A stretch of 64,000 nt of DNA from Paragemmobacter straminiformis (GCF_014243445.1 NZ_JACLQD010000002.1:434001-498000), one strand, 5' to 3'; counted from the stretch's first letter, positions 1 through 8,819 are shown. Made by a program: numbers and translations. The notes: generated by a model from the sequence alone, not told the origin.

Positions 1-153
1 ATATTTGGGGCAAGAGGAAGGCGGCAGGCGCTTCGGAGCGGCGTTGCGGTTGCGCGGGAGCTGGCCTGAACCATGCTGCAGAGCAGCAACGTGCTTTGCC
101 CGGCGTGAAAGCGGTGCTAGACAGGGCGGGTTCGCGGGGGTAAAAGCGGCGGC

Positions 154-165
154 GTTAGCGCTAAC
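154..165. promoter_or_regulatory. LacI-family-type operator palindrome upstream of zwf
   Basis: GTTAGCGCTAAC is a perfect 12-bp palindrome with a central CG step, 36 bp before the zwf start codon. This architecture is typical of LacI-family operators, including those of alphaproteobacterial sugar catabolism. That a LacI-type repressor acts on zwf-pgl-pgi here is inference; no regulator gene is present in the window. Confidence 0.5.
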
Positions 166-201
166 AACGCAGCGCACGACCAGCAGCAGCGAGGGAATTC
201 A

Positions 202-1656
202 ATGGTTTCGCGTGTCATTCCGGTCGACGCCTTCGACCTTGTGATTTTTGGCGGGACGGGAGACCTTGCGCGGCGCAAGATCCTGCCGGGTCTTTACCGG
301 CGGTATCTGGCCGGCCAGATGCCCGAGACGAGCCGGATCATCGGTGCGGCGCGGGCCGATCTGACCGAGGCGGCCTTCCGTGACACGGTGCGCGAGGCCA
401 TCGTCGAATTCGTTCCCGCCGAGCGGCAGGACAAGGCGGCGATCGACGCCTTCATCGGGCGGATCGGCTATGTCTCGATCGACGCCAAGGGCACCGGCGG
501 CTGGACCGAGTTGAAGGCGATGATGCGCGAGAATGTCGTGCGGGCCTTTTACTTTTCAGTGGCGCCCGCGCTGTTCGGGGATATTGCGGAGCGGTTGCAC
601 CAGCATGGCATCGCCGATGCCTGGAGCCGGATCGTTGTCGAAAAGCCCTTCGGGCGCGACCTTGCCTCGGCCCGGGCGCTGAACGGGACTTTGGCCAAGC
701 ATTTCAACGAACAGCAGATCTACCGGATTGACCATTATCTGGGCAAGGAGACGGTCCAGAACCTGATGGCGGTGCGCTTTGCCAATATCCTGTTCGAGCC
801 GCTGTGGAAGGCCGAATACATCGACCATGTGCAGATCACCGTGGCCGAGACCGTCGGTGTCGAGGGGCGTGGAGCCTATTACGACAAGTCGGGCGCGATG
901 CGGGACATGGTGCAGAACCACCTGATGCAGTTGCTGTGTCTGATCGCGATGGAGCCGCCCTATCACTTTGACCCCGATGCCGTGCGGGACGAGAAGCTGA
1001 AGGTGATCCGCGCGCTTGACGCGGTGCGCCCCGAGGACATCGTGCGGGGGCAGTATCTGGCCGGCGGCGGGCAGGGCGGCTATGTCGAGCATTCGGAAAA
1101 CCCCGCGAGCAAGACGGAAAGCTATGTCGCGCTCAAGGTGCATATCTCGAACTGGCGCTGGAAGGGCACGCCCTTTTACCTGCGCACGGGCAAGCGGCTT
1201 CGTGCGCGCGCGTCCGAGATTGCCATCACCTTCAAGGAACCGCCGCATTCGATCTTTGACGATGCCGAAGGCTGGCGCGAGAATGTTCTAGTCATCCGGT
1301 TGCAGCCCAACGAGGGCATGAACCTGATGATGATGATCAAGGAACCGGGACCGGGGGGCATGCGTCTGATGCAGGTGCCGCTGGACATGGCCTTTGCCGA
1401 TGCCCTTGGCGCGGATGCCGAGGATATTCCCGACGCCTACGAGCGGCTGATCATGGATGTGATCCGCGGCAACCAGACCTTGTTCATGCGCGGCGACGAG
1501 GTCGAGGCCGCCTGGGCCTGGGCCGACCCGATCATCCAGGGTTGGGAAGAGCGTGGCCAGAAGCCGCAGGGATATGATCCGGGATCCAGTGGCCCCGAAG
1601 ATGCGTTGATGCTGATGCATCGCGACGGGCGGCGCTGGAGGGAGATCAAGGAATGA
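202..1656 (+). CDS. zwf: Glucose-6-phosphate 1-dehydrogenase
   Basis: Oxidises glucose-6-phosphate to 6-phosphogluconolactone with NAD(P)+, the cytosolic entry step to the pentose-phosphate and Entner-Doudoroff routes. At 484 aa it has the usual bacterial length. Visible motifs are the N-terminal dinucleotide-binding GGTGDLARRK stretch (about residues 15-25), the VVEKPFGRD segment, and the substrate-binding/catalytic RIDHYLGKE motif near residue 180. The start at 202 is supported by GAGGG six bases upstream. It is first in an operon with pgl (ATGA overlap) and pgi, which supply the next and preceding reactions. A LacI-type palindrome lies just upstream and may control all three. Confidence 0.97.
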   Translation: MVSRVIPVDAFDLVIFGGTGDLARRKILPGLYRRYLAGQMPETSRIIGAARADLTEAAFRDTVREAIVEFVPAERQDKAAIDAFIGRIGYVSIDAKGTGGWTELKAMMRENVVRAFYFSVAPALFGDIAERLHQHGIADAWSRIVVEKPFGRDLASARALNGTLAKHFNEQQIYRIDHYLGKETVQNLMAVRFANILFEPLWKAEYIDHVQITVAETVGVEGRGAYYDKSGAMRDMVQNHLMQLLCLIAMEPPYHFDPDAVRDEKLKVIRALDAVRPEDIVRGQYLAGGGQGGYVEHSENPASKTESYVALKVHISNWRWKGTPFYLRTGKRLRARASEIAITFKEPPHSIFDDAEGWRENVLVIRLQPNEGMNLMMMIKEPGPGGMRLMQVPLDMAFADALGADAEDIPDAYERLIMDVIRGNQTLFMRGDEVEAAWAWADPIIQGWEERGQKPQGYDPGSSGPEDALMLMHRDGRRWREIKE

Positions 1657-2324
1657 AGCTGGAGACCTATCCCGACCGCGAATTCCTCATGCTCGGGCTT
1701 GCGAATGTGATCGCGGGGCAGCTTGCGGATTTTCTGCGGCGGGAGGGCAAGGCTTCGCTTTCGGTGCCGGGGGGAACCACGCCGGGGCCGATCTTCGACA
1801 CCTTGTCGGGGGTCGACATCGATTGGGGCAATGTCGCCGTCTTCCTGAACGACGAGCGCTGGGTCGACGAGGGCAGCCCGCGGTCGAACACGCGCCTGTT
1901 GCGCGAGCGGTTCCTGCGCGGCAAGGCGGCGGCGGCGCGGCTGGTGCCGCTTTACGCGCCCGTGCCCGCGCCCGAGCAGGCGCTCGAGGCATTGTCCGAA
2001 GGCATCGCCGCCCATCTGCCGATTTCGGTCCTGCTGCTGGGGATGGGGGCCGATATGCACACGGCCTCGCTTTTTCCCGGGGCTGACCGGCTGGAGGAGG
2101 CTTTGGCCGCCGATGCGCCGGTGCTGATGGCGCTGCGGGCAGAGGCGGCGGGAGAGCCGCGCATCACGCTGACCGCGCCGGTCTTGCGCGGGGCGATGAA
2201 TATCCATGTGCTGATCACCGGAGCCGAGAAGCGTGCGGCACTCGAGCGGGCGATGGAGCTGTCACCTCTCGAGGCGCCGGTGCGGGCGGTGCTGGACAAC
2301 GCAACCGTGCATTGGGCGGAGTGA
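1653..2324 (+). CDS. pgl: 6-phosphogluconolactonase (DevB type)
   Basis: Hydrolyses 6-phosphogluconolactone, the product of Zwf, to 6-phosphogluconate. The 223-aa length fits the NagB/DevB-fold lactonases. Recognisable are SVPGGTTP near residue 37 (sugar-phosphate loop), FLNDERWV near residue 64, and [14 protein letters not shown] around residue 131, the family signature with its active-site His. The start codon overlaps the zwf stop (ATGA), so the two are probably translationally coupled. The pgi gene begins 4 nt after its stop. Confidence 0.95.
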   Translation: MKLETYPDREFLMLGLANVIAGQLADFLRREGKASLSVPGGTTPGPIFDTLSGVDIDWGNVAVFLNDERWVDEGSPRSNTRLLRERFLRGKAAAARLVPLYAPVPAPEQALEALSEGIAAHLPISVLLLGMGADMHTASLFPGADRLEEALAADAPVLMALRAEAAGEPRITLTAPVLRGAMNIHVLITGAEKRAALERAMELSPLEAPVRAVLDNATVHWAE

Positions 2325-2328
2325 GACG

Positions 2329-3930
2329 ATGAAAGAGATCTGGCAGGCGCTTTCGGCGCATCACGAGGGCGTCGCGGGGCGGTCGATCCTGTCGCTGTTC
2401 GACGACGCGACGCGGGCCGAGCATTTCACCGCGCGGGCGGGCGAGATGGTCTTTGACTGGTCCAAGACCAATATCGATGCCGATGCGCGGGCGATGCTGG
2501 TGGCGCTGGCCGAGGCGTCAGGCGTGGCGGCGAAGCGGGCGGCCATGTTCACGGGCGAGACGATCAACGAGACCGAAGGCCGCGCCGTGCTGCATACGGC
2601 GCTGCGCAATCTGGATGGAACGGTGATCGTCGGGGGCAAGAACGTGGTCCCCGCCATCGTTGAGACACTGGAGCGGATGGAGGCCTTTGCGCGCGACGTG
2701 CGCGAGGGGCGTTTTGCGGGGCAGGGCGGGCGCATCACCGATGTGGTCAATATCGGCATCGGCGGGTCGGACCTTGGCCCTGCGATGGCGACGCTGGCGC
2801 TGGCGCCCTATCATGACGGTCCGCGCTGCCATTATGTCTCGAATGTCGACGGGGCGCATATCGCGGATGTGCTGCGCGGGCTGAACCCGGAGACGACGCT
2901 GGTGATCGTGGCGTCCAAGACCTTTACCACCATCGAGACGATGACCAATGCCATGACCGCGCGCGACTGGATGGCGCGGGTGGTGAAGAACCCCGCCGCG
3001 CAATTTGCCGCCGTGTCGACGGCGGCCGACAAGACGGCAGCCTTTGGCATCGATGCCAGCCGCGTCTTCGGCTTCGAGGATTGGGTCGGCGGGCGCTATT
3101 CGATGTGGGGGCCGATCGGTCTTGCGCTGATGCTGGCCGTTGGCCCCGAGGATTTCCGCGCCTTCCTTGCCGGTGGGCGGGCGATGGACGAGCATTTCCT
3201 GACGGCCGGCTTCGACGAGAACCTGCCCGTGCTGCTGGCGCTTGTGGGCATCTGGCACAACCAGATCTGCGGCTATACCACGCGGGCGGTGCTGCCCTAT
3301 GACCAGCGGCTGTCGCGGCTGCCCGCCTATCTGCAACAGCTCGAGATGGAGAGCAACGGCAAGCGCGTGGCGATGGACGGGTCAGACCTGACGATCCATT
3401 CGGGGCCGGTGGTCTGGGGCGAGCCGGGGACCAACGGGCAGCATGCGTTTTACCAGCTGATCCATCAGGGCACGCGGGTGGTGCCTTGCGAATTCCTTGT
3501 CGCGCGGCAGGGGCACGAGCCGCATCTGGCGCATCAGCACGTGCTGCTTGTGTCGAACTGTCTGGCACAGGCCGAAGCGCTGCTGCGCGGCCGGTCGCTG
3601 GCCGAGGCGCGGGCGATCATGGCGGCCAAGGGGCTGGCGGGCGACGAACTCGACCGGCAGGCGCGGCATCGGGTGTTTCCGGGCAACCGGCCCTCGACGG
3701 TGCTGGCCTATCCCAAGCTGACGCCCTTTGTGCTGGGCCAGATCATCGCGCTTTACGAACACCGCGTCTTTGTCGAGGGCGTGATCCTCGGCATCAATTC
3801 CTATGACCAATGGGGGGTCGAGCTGGGCAAGGAGCTGGCCCTGGCCTTGCAGCCGATCCTTGAAGGCAAGCAGTCGGCGGCGGGCAAGGACGGGTCGACG
3901 CAGGCGCTGGTCGAATATCTGAAACCCTGA
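2329..3930 (+). CDS. pgi: Glucose-6-phosphate isomerase
   Basis: Interconverts glucose-6-P and fructose-6-P in the cytosol. At 533 aa it is a full-length PGI. The sequence shows the sugar-phosphate loop GIGGSDLGP, the SKTFTT segment, the signature [18 protein letters not shown] with its catalytic Glu and His region, and the C-terminal signature [10 protein letters not shown] with the active-site Lys. The frame is open upstream to 2233, but that stretch lies inside pgl. The ATG at 2329, four bases after the pgl stop, gives the normal N-terminus MKEIWQAL. It is third in the zwf-pgl-pgi operon and channels fructose-6-P back to Zwf. Confidence 0.97.
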   Translation: MKEIWQALSAHHEGVAGRSILSLFDDATRAEHFTARAGEMVFDWSKTNIDADARAMLVALAEASGVAAKRAAMFTGETINETEGRAVLHTALRNLDGTVIVGGKNVVPAIVETLERMEAFARDVREGRFAGQGGRITDVVNIGIGGSDLGPAMATLALAPYHDGPRCHYVSNVDGAHIADVLRGLNPETTLVIVASKTFTTIETMTNAMTARDWMARVVKNPAAQFAAVSTAADKTAAFGIDASRVFGFEDWVGGRYSMWGPIGLALMLAVGPEDFRAFLAGGRAMDEHFLTAGFDENLPVLLALVGIWHNQICGYTTRAVLPYDQRLSRLPAYLQQLEMESNGKRVAMDGSDLTIHSGPVVWGEPGTNGQHAFYQLIHQGTRVVPCEFLVARQGHEPHLAHQHVLLVSNCLAQAEALLRGRSLAEARAIMAAKGLAGDELDRQARHRVFPGNRPSTVLAYPKLTPFVLGQIIALYEHRVFVEGVILGINSYDQWGVELGKELALALQPILEGKQSAAGKDGSTQALVEYLKP

Positions 3931-3988
3931 CCCCTTCACCTTTGGGCAAATACTCTCAGGGGGGTGCGGGGGGCAGAATGCCCCCCGC
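3931..3988 (-). repeat. Dispersed intergenic repeat with hairpin (copy 2), probable bidirectional terminator
   Basis: Read on the minus strand this ends in GAGAGTATTTGCCCAAAGGT, closely matching the element at 58093-58138 and the first 20 bases of the window. It contains a hairpin with 10-bp arms, GCGGGGGGCA and TGCCCCCCGC (3966-3988, 3-nt loop), between the convergent pgi and RidA-like genes. A terminator role is inferred from position; there is no long T-run. Confidence 0.5.
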
Positions 3989-3995
3989 TTCCGTC

Positions 3996-4349
3996 TTACT
4001 TCAGCGCGGCAGTCACGATCACTTCGACGCGATAGGCGGGAGTGGCGAGTTTGGCTTCGCCCGTGGCGCGGGCGGGGGTGTGGCCCTGCGGCACCCATGC
4101 ATCCCAGACGCTGTTCATCTCGGCAAAGTCGGCCATGTCAGCCAGCCAGATCTGCGCCGACAGGATGCGCGTCTTGTCGATGCCCGCGCCGGCAAGGATG
4201 CGGTCCACTTCCGCAAGGCAGGTGCGGGTCTGGTCGGCGACCGAGTCGCCCGGTTTGCCGACCTGTCCGGCAACCCATAGGATTCCGTTATAGGCCACGC
4301 CTTCCGACATGCGCGGGCCGGTGCCGTAGCGGGTGATATCGCTGTTCAT
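3996..4349 (-). CDS. RidA family protein (YjgF/YER057c/UK114)
   Basis: This 117-aa protein belongs to the RidA superfamily of small trimeric enzymes. RidA proper hydrolyses reactive enamine/imine intermediates from PLP enzymes; other subfamilies have different or unknown substrates. It shows GILWVAGQVG near residue 22 and the C-terminal family block PARATGEAKLATPAYRVEV, in which the Arg of PARAT corresponds to the conserved substrate-carboxylate-binding Arg. This looks more like the COG0251 subfamily with DQTRTCLAEVDRIL than classical RidA, so the exact reaction is not certain. It stands alone and is convergent with pgi across a hairpin. Confidence 0.88.
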   Translation of the reverse strand: MNSDITRYGTGPRMSEGVAYNGILWVAGQVGKPGDSVADQTRTCLAEVDRILAGAGIDKTRILSAQIWLADMADFAEMNSVWDAWVPQGHTPARATGEAKLATPAYRVEVIVTAALK

Positions 4350-4431
4350 CTGGAAAACCCCTGTCTTGACGATGCCAGATGCCTAACGCCGGACGCGGGC
4401 GAAGGGAAGGGCAGGCGAAAGGAAGGATTGG

Positions 4432-4502
4432 AGCGGGTGAAGGGAATCGAACCCTCGTATTCAGCTTGGGAAGCTGCTGCTCTGCCATTGAGCTACACCC
4501 GC
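4432..4502 (-). tRNA. tRNA-Gly, anticodon CCC
   Basis: The minus strand folds as a cloverleaf: acceptor GCGGGTG with CACCCGC, D-arm GCTC/GAGC, anticodon loop TTCCCAA (anticodon CCC at 4468-4470), T-loop TTCGATT in a GAGGG/CCCTT stem. The discriminator is T and the 3' CCA is not encoded. It decodes GGG glycine codons. The 27-43 pair of the anticodon stem is a G-A mismatch. Confidence 0.95.
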
Positions 4503-4564
4503 CTGCGGGGTTTGAGGTAAGCGATGGGGCGGGCGGCGTCAAGCGGGAACGGGCAATGCGGAAC

Positions 4565-4590
4565 GGGGGGACCGAGTGACCGGTCCCCCC
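4565..4590. terminator. GC-rich hairpin between fasciclin gene and tRNA-Gly
   Basis: Perfect inverted repeat GGGGGGACCG and CGGTCCCCCC with a 6-nt loop AGTGAC. It sits about 90 nt past the stop of the leftward fasciclin gene. No T-run follows on either strand, so termination is likely but not certain. Confidence 0.45.
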
Positions 4591-4679
4591 GCAAGGCCGC
4601 CCGGGACTTGCGCGGGGACATATGCGCAAGCCCGGGGGCTTTGGGATGCGGGGCGGTGGGGGCCGCCCCTGTTACGTGA

Positions 4680-5237
4680 TCAGCCCTTGGGCAGCATGAC
4701 CGTGTCGATCACGTGGATGACGCCGTTCGACTGCTTGACGTCGGCGATGGTGACGGTGGCGACGTTGCCGTTCTCGTCGGTGAGCTTGATCATGTCGCCT
4801 TCGTAGCTGGCCTGCAGGGTGCAGCCGCCCAGGGTCGGGACCGGGTGCTTGCCGTTGTCATCCATGATCATCTTGTTCAGCGCCTCGGCCAGAACGGCCT
4901 TGCCCACGACGTGGCAGGTGAGAACCTTGACCAGCGTGTCCTTGTTCTCGGGCTTCAGCAGGGTTTCGACCGTGCCTGCCGGCAGTTTGGCGAAAGCCTC
5001 GTTGGTCGGGGCAAAGACGGTGAAGGGGCCCGCGCCTTGCAGCGTCTCGACCAGACCCGCGGCCTGAACGGCGGCGACGAGGGTGGTATGATCGGCCGAG
5101 TTCACGGCGTTCTCGATGATGTTCTTGTCGGCGAACATCGCGGCCCCGCCGACCATCGGGTTTTCACCGCTGTGCGAGGCGGCGAAGGCGACGGAAGCGG
5201 TCAGGGCGAGGATGGCGGTGGCCATGCGGAATTTCAT
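4680..5237 (-). CDS. Secreted fasciclin (FAS1) domain protein
   Basis: A 185-aa exported protein with one FAS1 domain. The first 22 residues (MKFRMATAILALTASVAFA) form a signal peptide. The mature part carries FAS1 hallmarks: TLVAAVQAAGLVETLQGAGP with FTVFAPTNEAFAKLP (H1), and NGVIHVIDTVMLP at the end (H2). FAS1 proteins mediate adhesion or act as small envelope proteins; the specific role is unknown. The start at 5237 has GGAGA upstream, whereas the longer frame to 5267 lacks one. The adjacent leftward genes encode an anti-sigma and an ECF sigma factor, and a candidate ECF promoter precedes this gene, so it is a likely regulon member. Confidence 0.9.
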   Translation of the reverse strand: MKFRMATAILALTASVAFAASHSGENPMVGGAAMFADKNIIENAVNSADHTTLVAAVQAAGLVETLQGAGPFTVFAPTNEAFAKLPAGTVETLLKPENKDTLVKVLTCHVVGKAVLAEALNKMIMDDNGKHPVPTLGGCTLQASYEGDMIKLTDENGNVATVTIADVKQSNGVIHVIDTVMLPKG

Positions 5238-5285
5238 GTGTCTGTCTCCGGTACTGCGGCGGGCCAATCCCGCCTTGCATCAGGA

Positions 5286-5314
5286 CTTACGGGGGGTGGT
5301 GGGGGGAAGTTTCA
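5286..5314 (-). promoter_or_regulatory. Candidate ECF-type promoter of the fasciclin gene
   Basis: On the minus strand TGAAAC (5314-5309) and CGTAAG (5291-5286) are separated by 17 bp, a spacing usual for ECF sigma promoters with AAC-type -35 and CGT-type -10 elements. It lies about 50 nt before the fasciclin start codon. I did not find a convincing second copy in front of the sigma gene, so this is weak. Confidence 0.3.
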
Positions 5315-5321
5315 GGGGGAT

Positions 5322-5347
5322 GAAAATTTTTCGGAGAAAAAATTTTC
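5322..5347. repeat. AT-rich hairpin element
   Basis: Perfect inverted repeat GAAAATTTTT and AAAAATTTTC with a 6-nt loop, strikingly AT-rich for this genome. It lies between the anti-sigma stop and the fasciclin promoter region and could end the sigma/anti-sigma transcript. Two similar hairpins lie at 10044-10101. Confidence 0.6.
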
Positions 5348-5410
5348 GGCACGGCGCGGTGCGGTGCAGCCCGCCCCTCTGCCGCGCAAGGCGGAGAGGG
5401 GGGGCGGGGG

Positions 5411-6070
5411 TTACAGGTCGGTGATCGTGCCTGCGGCCAGCACGGGGCCGGTGGGCGCGCCCGTGGGCGAGCCGCCTTCGGGTTCCAGCGACACGGCGAG
5501 GGTCCAGCCTTCGGGCGTGTCGGGATAGGCCACGGCAAGGGGCGCGTCGGTCAGCAGGCCGAGTGAGACCGGCGCTGCATCGGGCGCGATGATCCAGAGT
5601 TCCTGCACCTGCCCAGCCGGAGCGGGCGTTCCCGCAACGCGGGTGACGACAAGCGTCTGGCCATCGTGCCGCGCCTCGAACCGCAGCGGATCGGCTTCGG
5701 CGCCCAAGGTCGCCACAAGCGGCGCGGGGGCGGGCGGGACCAGCAGGGCCACGGCGGCAATCGCCACGGCGGCTGCGGCGATGGCCCCCGCAAGCCAGCC
5801 GAAAAGCGGGCGGCGGCGCGGCGCGGGCGTTCCGAAAAGCCGCGCCTCGATCTGCGGCAGCAGGTTCGGGGCGGGGGCTTCGGCGAAACCCCCGTTGAGG
5901 TCTGCAAGCCGGTTTTCCCATGCGGTGATGCGGGCGGCAAAGGCCGTGTCGGTCTTGGCGCGTGTCTCGACCGACAGGCGTTCGGGCAGGTCCAGCACGC
6001 CAAGCACATATTCGGCGGCGAGGACGTCGTCCTTGTCTTGCGGGGTCATGGCGAGATCATCGGAGGTCAT
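5411..6070 (-). CDS. Anti-sigma factor, RskA-like, membrane-bound
   Basis: A 219-aa protein that most likely sequesters the ECF sigma factor encoded just before it. The N-terminal 70 residues are cytoplasmic and contain an anti-sigma-type helical block (LAAEYVLGVLDLPER, then a WENRLADL motif). A single membrane span lies at about residues 89-111. The periplasmic C-terminal part has the RskA-domain pattern PAGQVQELWIIAPDAAPVSLG. The chosen ATG overlaps the sigma stop codon (ATGA), so the pair is coupled. I see no zinc-binding HxxxCxxC motif, so release probably follows regulated proteolysis or another membrane signal rather than direct zinc/redox sensing, as inferred from RskA relatives. Confidence 0.85.
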   Translation of the reverse strand: MTSDDLAMTPQDKDDVLAAEYVLGVLDLPERLSVETRAKTDTAFAARITAWENRLADLNGGFAEAPAPNLLPQIEARLFGTPAPRRRPLFGWLAGAIAAAAVAIAAVALLVPPAPAPLVATLGAEADPLRFEARHDGQTLVVTRVAGTPAPAGQVQELWIIAPDAAPVSLGLLTDAPLAVAYPDTPEGWTLAVSLEPEGGSPTGAPTGPVLAAGTITDL

Positions 6071-6612
6071 TGGTCGAGACACTCCCGCAATTTGAGAAGG
6101 CTGCGGCGCAGCCATGTGCGCATGGTGTTCAGCGGCACGGCGTAGCGGTCGGCAAGATCGGTATAGGCCAGCCCGTCGAGATAGGCCCCGCGCACGGCGG
6201 CGGCGCGGTCGGGTTCGAGCGTGGCGAAGCAATCGGAAATGCGCCGGGCCTCGCCCTTGGCAATAAGGCTGCCTTCGGCGGAAAGGGAGGTGTCGGCCAC
6301 GCTGTCCAGTTCGTCGCCGTCATCGCCTGCGGCGGCGGGGGAACGGCTGCGCAGGCGGTCGATGGCATGGTTGCGCGCGATGGCGATGAGCCATGTCATG
6401 CCGCGCCCCTTTTCGGGATCGAAGCGTCCGGCGCGGAGCCAGACACGGGTGAACACTTCCTGCAATGCATCTTCAGCCTCGGATCTTGTGCCGAGGATAC
6501 GCAGAAGCGTGCCCATAAGTTTCGACGAGGTCGCGGAATAGAGGTCGCGAAAGGCGGCGCGGTCTGCGGCGGCCACCTTTGCGATCAATCCGGCAACCGT
6601 ATCTTCTTCCAT
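6067..6612 (-). CDS. ECF RNA polymerase sigma factor (SigK/RpoE-like)
   Basis: A 181-aa group-4 sigma factor. Region 2 runs from about residue 25 (FRDLYSATSSKLMGTLLRIL) through DALQEVFTRVW and GMTWLIAIARNHAIDRLR, which contact the -10 element and core polymerase. A linker follows, then region 4 (LEPDRAAAVRGAYLDGLAYTDLADRYAVPLNTMRTWLRR), a helix-turn-helix for the -35. I take the ATG at 6612 because AGGA lies five bases upstream; the ATG at 6618 is also possible. It forms an operon with the RskA-like anti-sigma gene, followed by a fasciclin gene, an order reminiscent of actinobacterial SigK regulons. Confidence 0.92.
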   Translation of the reverse strand: MEEDTVAGLIAKVAAADRAAFRDLYSATSSKLMGTLLRILGTRSEAEDALQEVFTRVWLRAGRFDPEKGRGMTWLIAIARNHAIDRLRSRSPAAAGDDGDELDSVADTSLSAEGSLIAKGEARRISDCFATLEPDRAAAVRGAYLDGLAYTDLADRYAVPLNTMRTWLRRSLLKLRECLDQ

Positions 6613-6691
6613 GTCCATCCTGTCGGGTTGATCGGGTTATAAGGCAGGACGACGAAAAGGAAAGAAGGTTGAGGCAGGGCGCGATTTTTCC

Positions 6692-8728
6692 CTAGCGCCG
6701 CCGTCTGCGCCCTTCGCTGCCCGCGCCGCCCGCGTTGAAGCTGACATCGGGCAGGGTGACGATGGCGTTGAGGTTGGGGAAGGGGTCGGTCTTGTGCGGG
6801 ATGGCGTTGGCCGCGACGAAATGTTCCTGAAAGCGCGGTTCGATCGCGGTTTCGACCTTGTGGATGTCGTGGACGGTCGCCTCGATCTGGTTGCGCAGGC
6901 CGATGTTGCACAGCGCCATGCGCGCGCCCGTGCCTGCGGCGTTGCCGGCACTTGTCACCTTGTCCAGCGGCACGTCGGGGATCATGCCCAGCACCATCGC
7001 GTGTTTGGGGCTGATATGCGCGCCGAAGGCCCCGGCAAGGGTGACGCGGTCGACATGGTCGATGCCCATTTCGTCCATCAGCAGGCGCGCGCCGGCGTAG
7101 AGGGCGGATTTGGCAAGCTGGATGGCGCGGATGTCGCCTTGGGTGACCATGATCCTTGCCCCGCCTTCGGCGCTGGCGTCGTGCAGGACATAGCTGTGGG
7201 TGCGCCCCTCGGGGGTGCAGCGCCAGGTTCCGGTCTGTTCGGGGCTGCCGATGAGGCCGCCCGGATCGAGCAGGCCCGCAAGGCGCAGCTCGGCCACGGC
7301 CTCGATGATGCCCGAGCCGCAGATGCCGGTGATGCCGGATTGTTTGGTCGCCTCGGCAAAGCCCGCGTCGGTGGACCAGAGGTCGGAGCCGATGACCTTG
7401 AAGCGCGGCTCTTTGGTGACGGGGTCGATCTCGACGCGTTCGATGGCCCCCGGTGCGGCGCGCTGGCCCGAGGAGATCTGCGCCCCCTCGAAGGCGGGGC
7501 CGGTGGGTGAGGAGCAGGCGAGGACGCGGGTTTCGTTGCCAAGCAGGATCTCGGCATTGGTGCCCACATCGACGATGAGGACCATGTCCTTGGATTTGTT
7601 CGGCTCTTCCGACAGGGCCACGGCGGCGGCATCGGCCCCCACATGGCCCGCGATGCAGGGCAGGATATAGACGCGGGCGGCGGTGTTGATGTTGGTCAGG
7701 TCCAGTTCGCGCGCATCGAGCGACATCGAGCCCGAGGTGGCAAGCGCAAAGGGCGCCTGACCGAGTTCGACAGGGTCGATGCCCAGAAGCAGGTGGTGCA
7801 TCACCGGGTTGCAGACAAAGACCACCTCGTAGATCAGGGCGGGGTCGATCTGCGCCTCGGCCGCGATGGAGGTGGCGAGGGCGTTGATCGCCTCGCGCAC
7901 GGCGCGGGTCATTTCCACATCGCCGCCGGGGTTCATCATGGCGTAGGAGACGCGGGACATGAGGTCTTCGCCGAAGCGGATCTGCGGGTTCATCAGGCCC
8001 GAGGAGGCAAGCACCGATCCGTCGCGCAGGTCGCACAGATGCGCCGCGATGGTGGTGGAGCCAAGGTCGATGGCAAGGCCGTAGAGCCCGCCTTCGTAGA
8101 AGCCGGGGAAAATGTCGAGGATGCGGGGGCGGGCGTCGTGGTTGCCCTTGTGCAGCGCCACGGTGACCTTCCATTCGCCCTTGCGCAGGGCGGGTTGCAG
8201 GCGGCGCATGAGCGGCAGGCCTGCGGTAAGGTCCTGCACCTGCCACTGGTCGCGCAGGGCATTTGCGAGGCGTTCGAAATCGCCCGTGGGTTCGTGCATG
8301 TCGGGTTCGGCCACCTCGACGTACAAAAGGCGGGTGGCGGGGTCCATCACGATGTCGCGCTGGGTGGCGGATTTGCGGATGACCTGCTTGTGGACCTGTG
8401 ATTCCGGCGGCACGTCGATGACCACATCGCCCATCACCTGCGCCTGACAGCCGAGCCGGCGACCGGGGGCCATGCCGCGCTTGGACTTGTAGCGTTCCTC
8501 GACCGAGTTCCATTCGGTCAGCGCGTCGGATTCGACGCTGACGCCATGCTTGGGGAAATCGCCGTAAGAGGGCGTGATCTGGCATTTCGAGCAGATGCCG
8601 CGCCCGCCGCAGACGGAATCGAGGTCAACCCCCAGCTGGCGGGCGGCAGTCAGCACGGGAGTGCCGAGCGGGAAGCGCCCGCGCTTGCCCGAAGGGGTGA
8701 AGATCACGAGGGCATCTTGATTGGACAT
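6692..8728 (-). CDS. ASKHA-domain corrinoid activation protein (RamA/RACE-like ferredoxin, DUF4445)
   Basis: A 678-aa protein predicted to reductively reactivate a corrinoid protein oxidised to Co(II) during methyl transfer. The N-terminus is a plant-type [2Fe-2S] ferredoxin domain with Cys40, Cys46, Cys49 and Cys94. From about residue 215 (LYGLAIDLGSTTIAAHL) an actin-like ATPase (ASKHA) fold follows, with LIVDVGTNAEILLGN as a second phosphate motif and ICGSGIIEAVAEL later. The C-terminus ends in GGAGSEGRRRRR, an Arg-rich tail also seen in its partners. It is the last gene of a leftward one-carbon operon that includes a methyl-THF:corrinoid methyltransferase. The electron donor is unknown. 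Confidence 0.88.
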   Translation of the reverse strand: MSNQDALVIFTPSGKRGRFPLGTPVLTAARQLGVDLDSVCGGRGICSKCQITPSYGDFPKHGVSVESDALTEWNSVEERYKSKRGMAPGRRLGCQAQVMGDVVIDVPPESQVHKQVIRKSATQRDIVMDPATRLLYVEVAEPDMHEPTGDFERLANALRDQWQVQDLTAGLPLMRRLQPALRKGEWKVTVALHKGNHDARPRILDIFPGFYEGGLYGLAIDLGSTTIAAHLCDLRDGSVLASSGLMNPQIRFGEDLMSRVSYAMMNPGGDVEMTRAVREAINALATSIAAEAQIDPALIYEVVFVCNPVMHHLLLGIDPVELGQAPFALATSGSMSLDARELDLTNINTAARVYILPCIAGHVGADAAAVALSEEPNKSKDMVLIVDVGTNAEILLGNETRVLACSSPTGPAFEGAQISSGQRAAPGAIERVEIDPVTKEPRFKVIGSDLWSTDAGFAEATKQSGITGICGSGIIEAVAELRLAGLLDPGGLIGSPEQTGTWRCTPEGRTHSYVLHDASAEGGARIMVTQGDIRAIQLAKSALYAGARLLMDEMGIDHVDRVTLAGAFGAHISPKHAMVLGMIPDVPLDKVTSAGNAAGTGARMALCNIGLRNQIEATVHDIHKVETAIEPRFQEHFVAANAIPHKTDPFPNLNAIVTLPDVSFNAGGAGSEGRRRRR

Positions 8729-8819
8729 GGGTCACCGGTTCTACGTTCGCGCATGCTCTTCTTAAGCCGCGTTGGGGCGGGGGCAATGTCTGTTCGCGGC
8801 AGAAAAGGCTTAAAGCGCG

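Noticed and set aside
5-244. 79-codon frame before and overlapping zwf
   Set aside because: Arg/Ala-rich translation, no ribosome-binding site, and it overlaps the zwf start; the region looks like leader and repeat.
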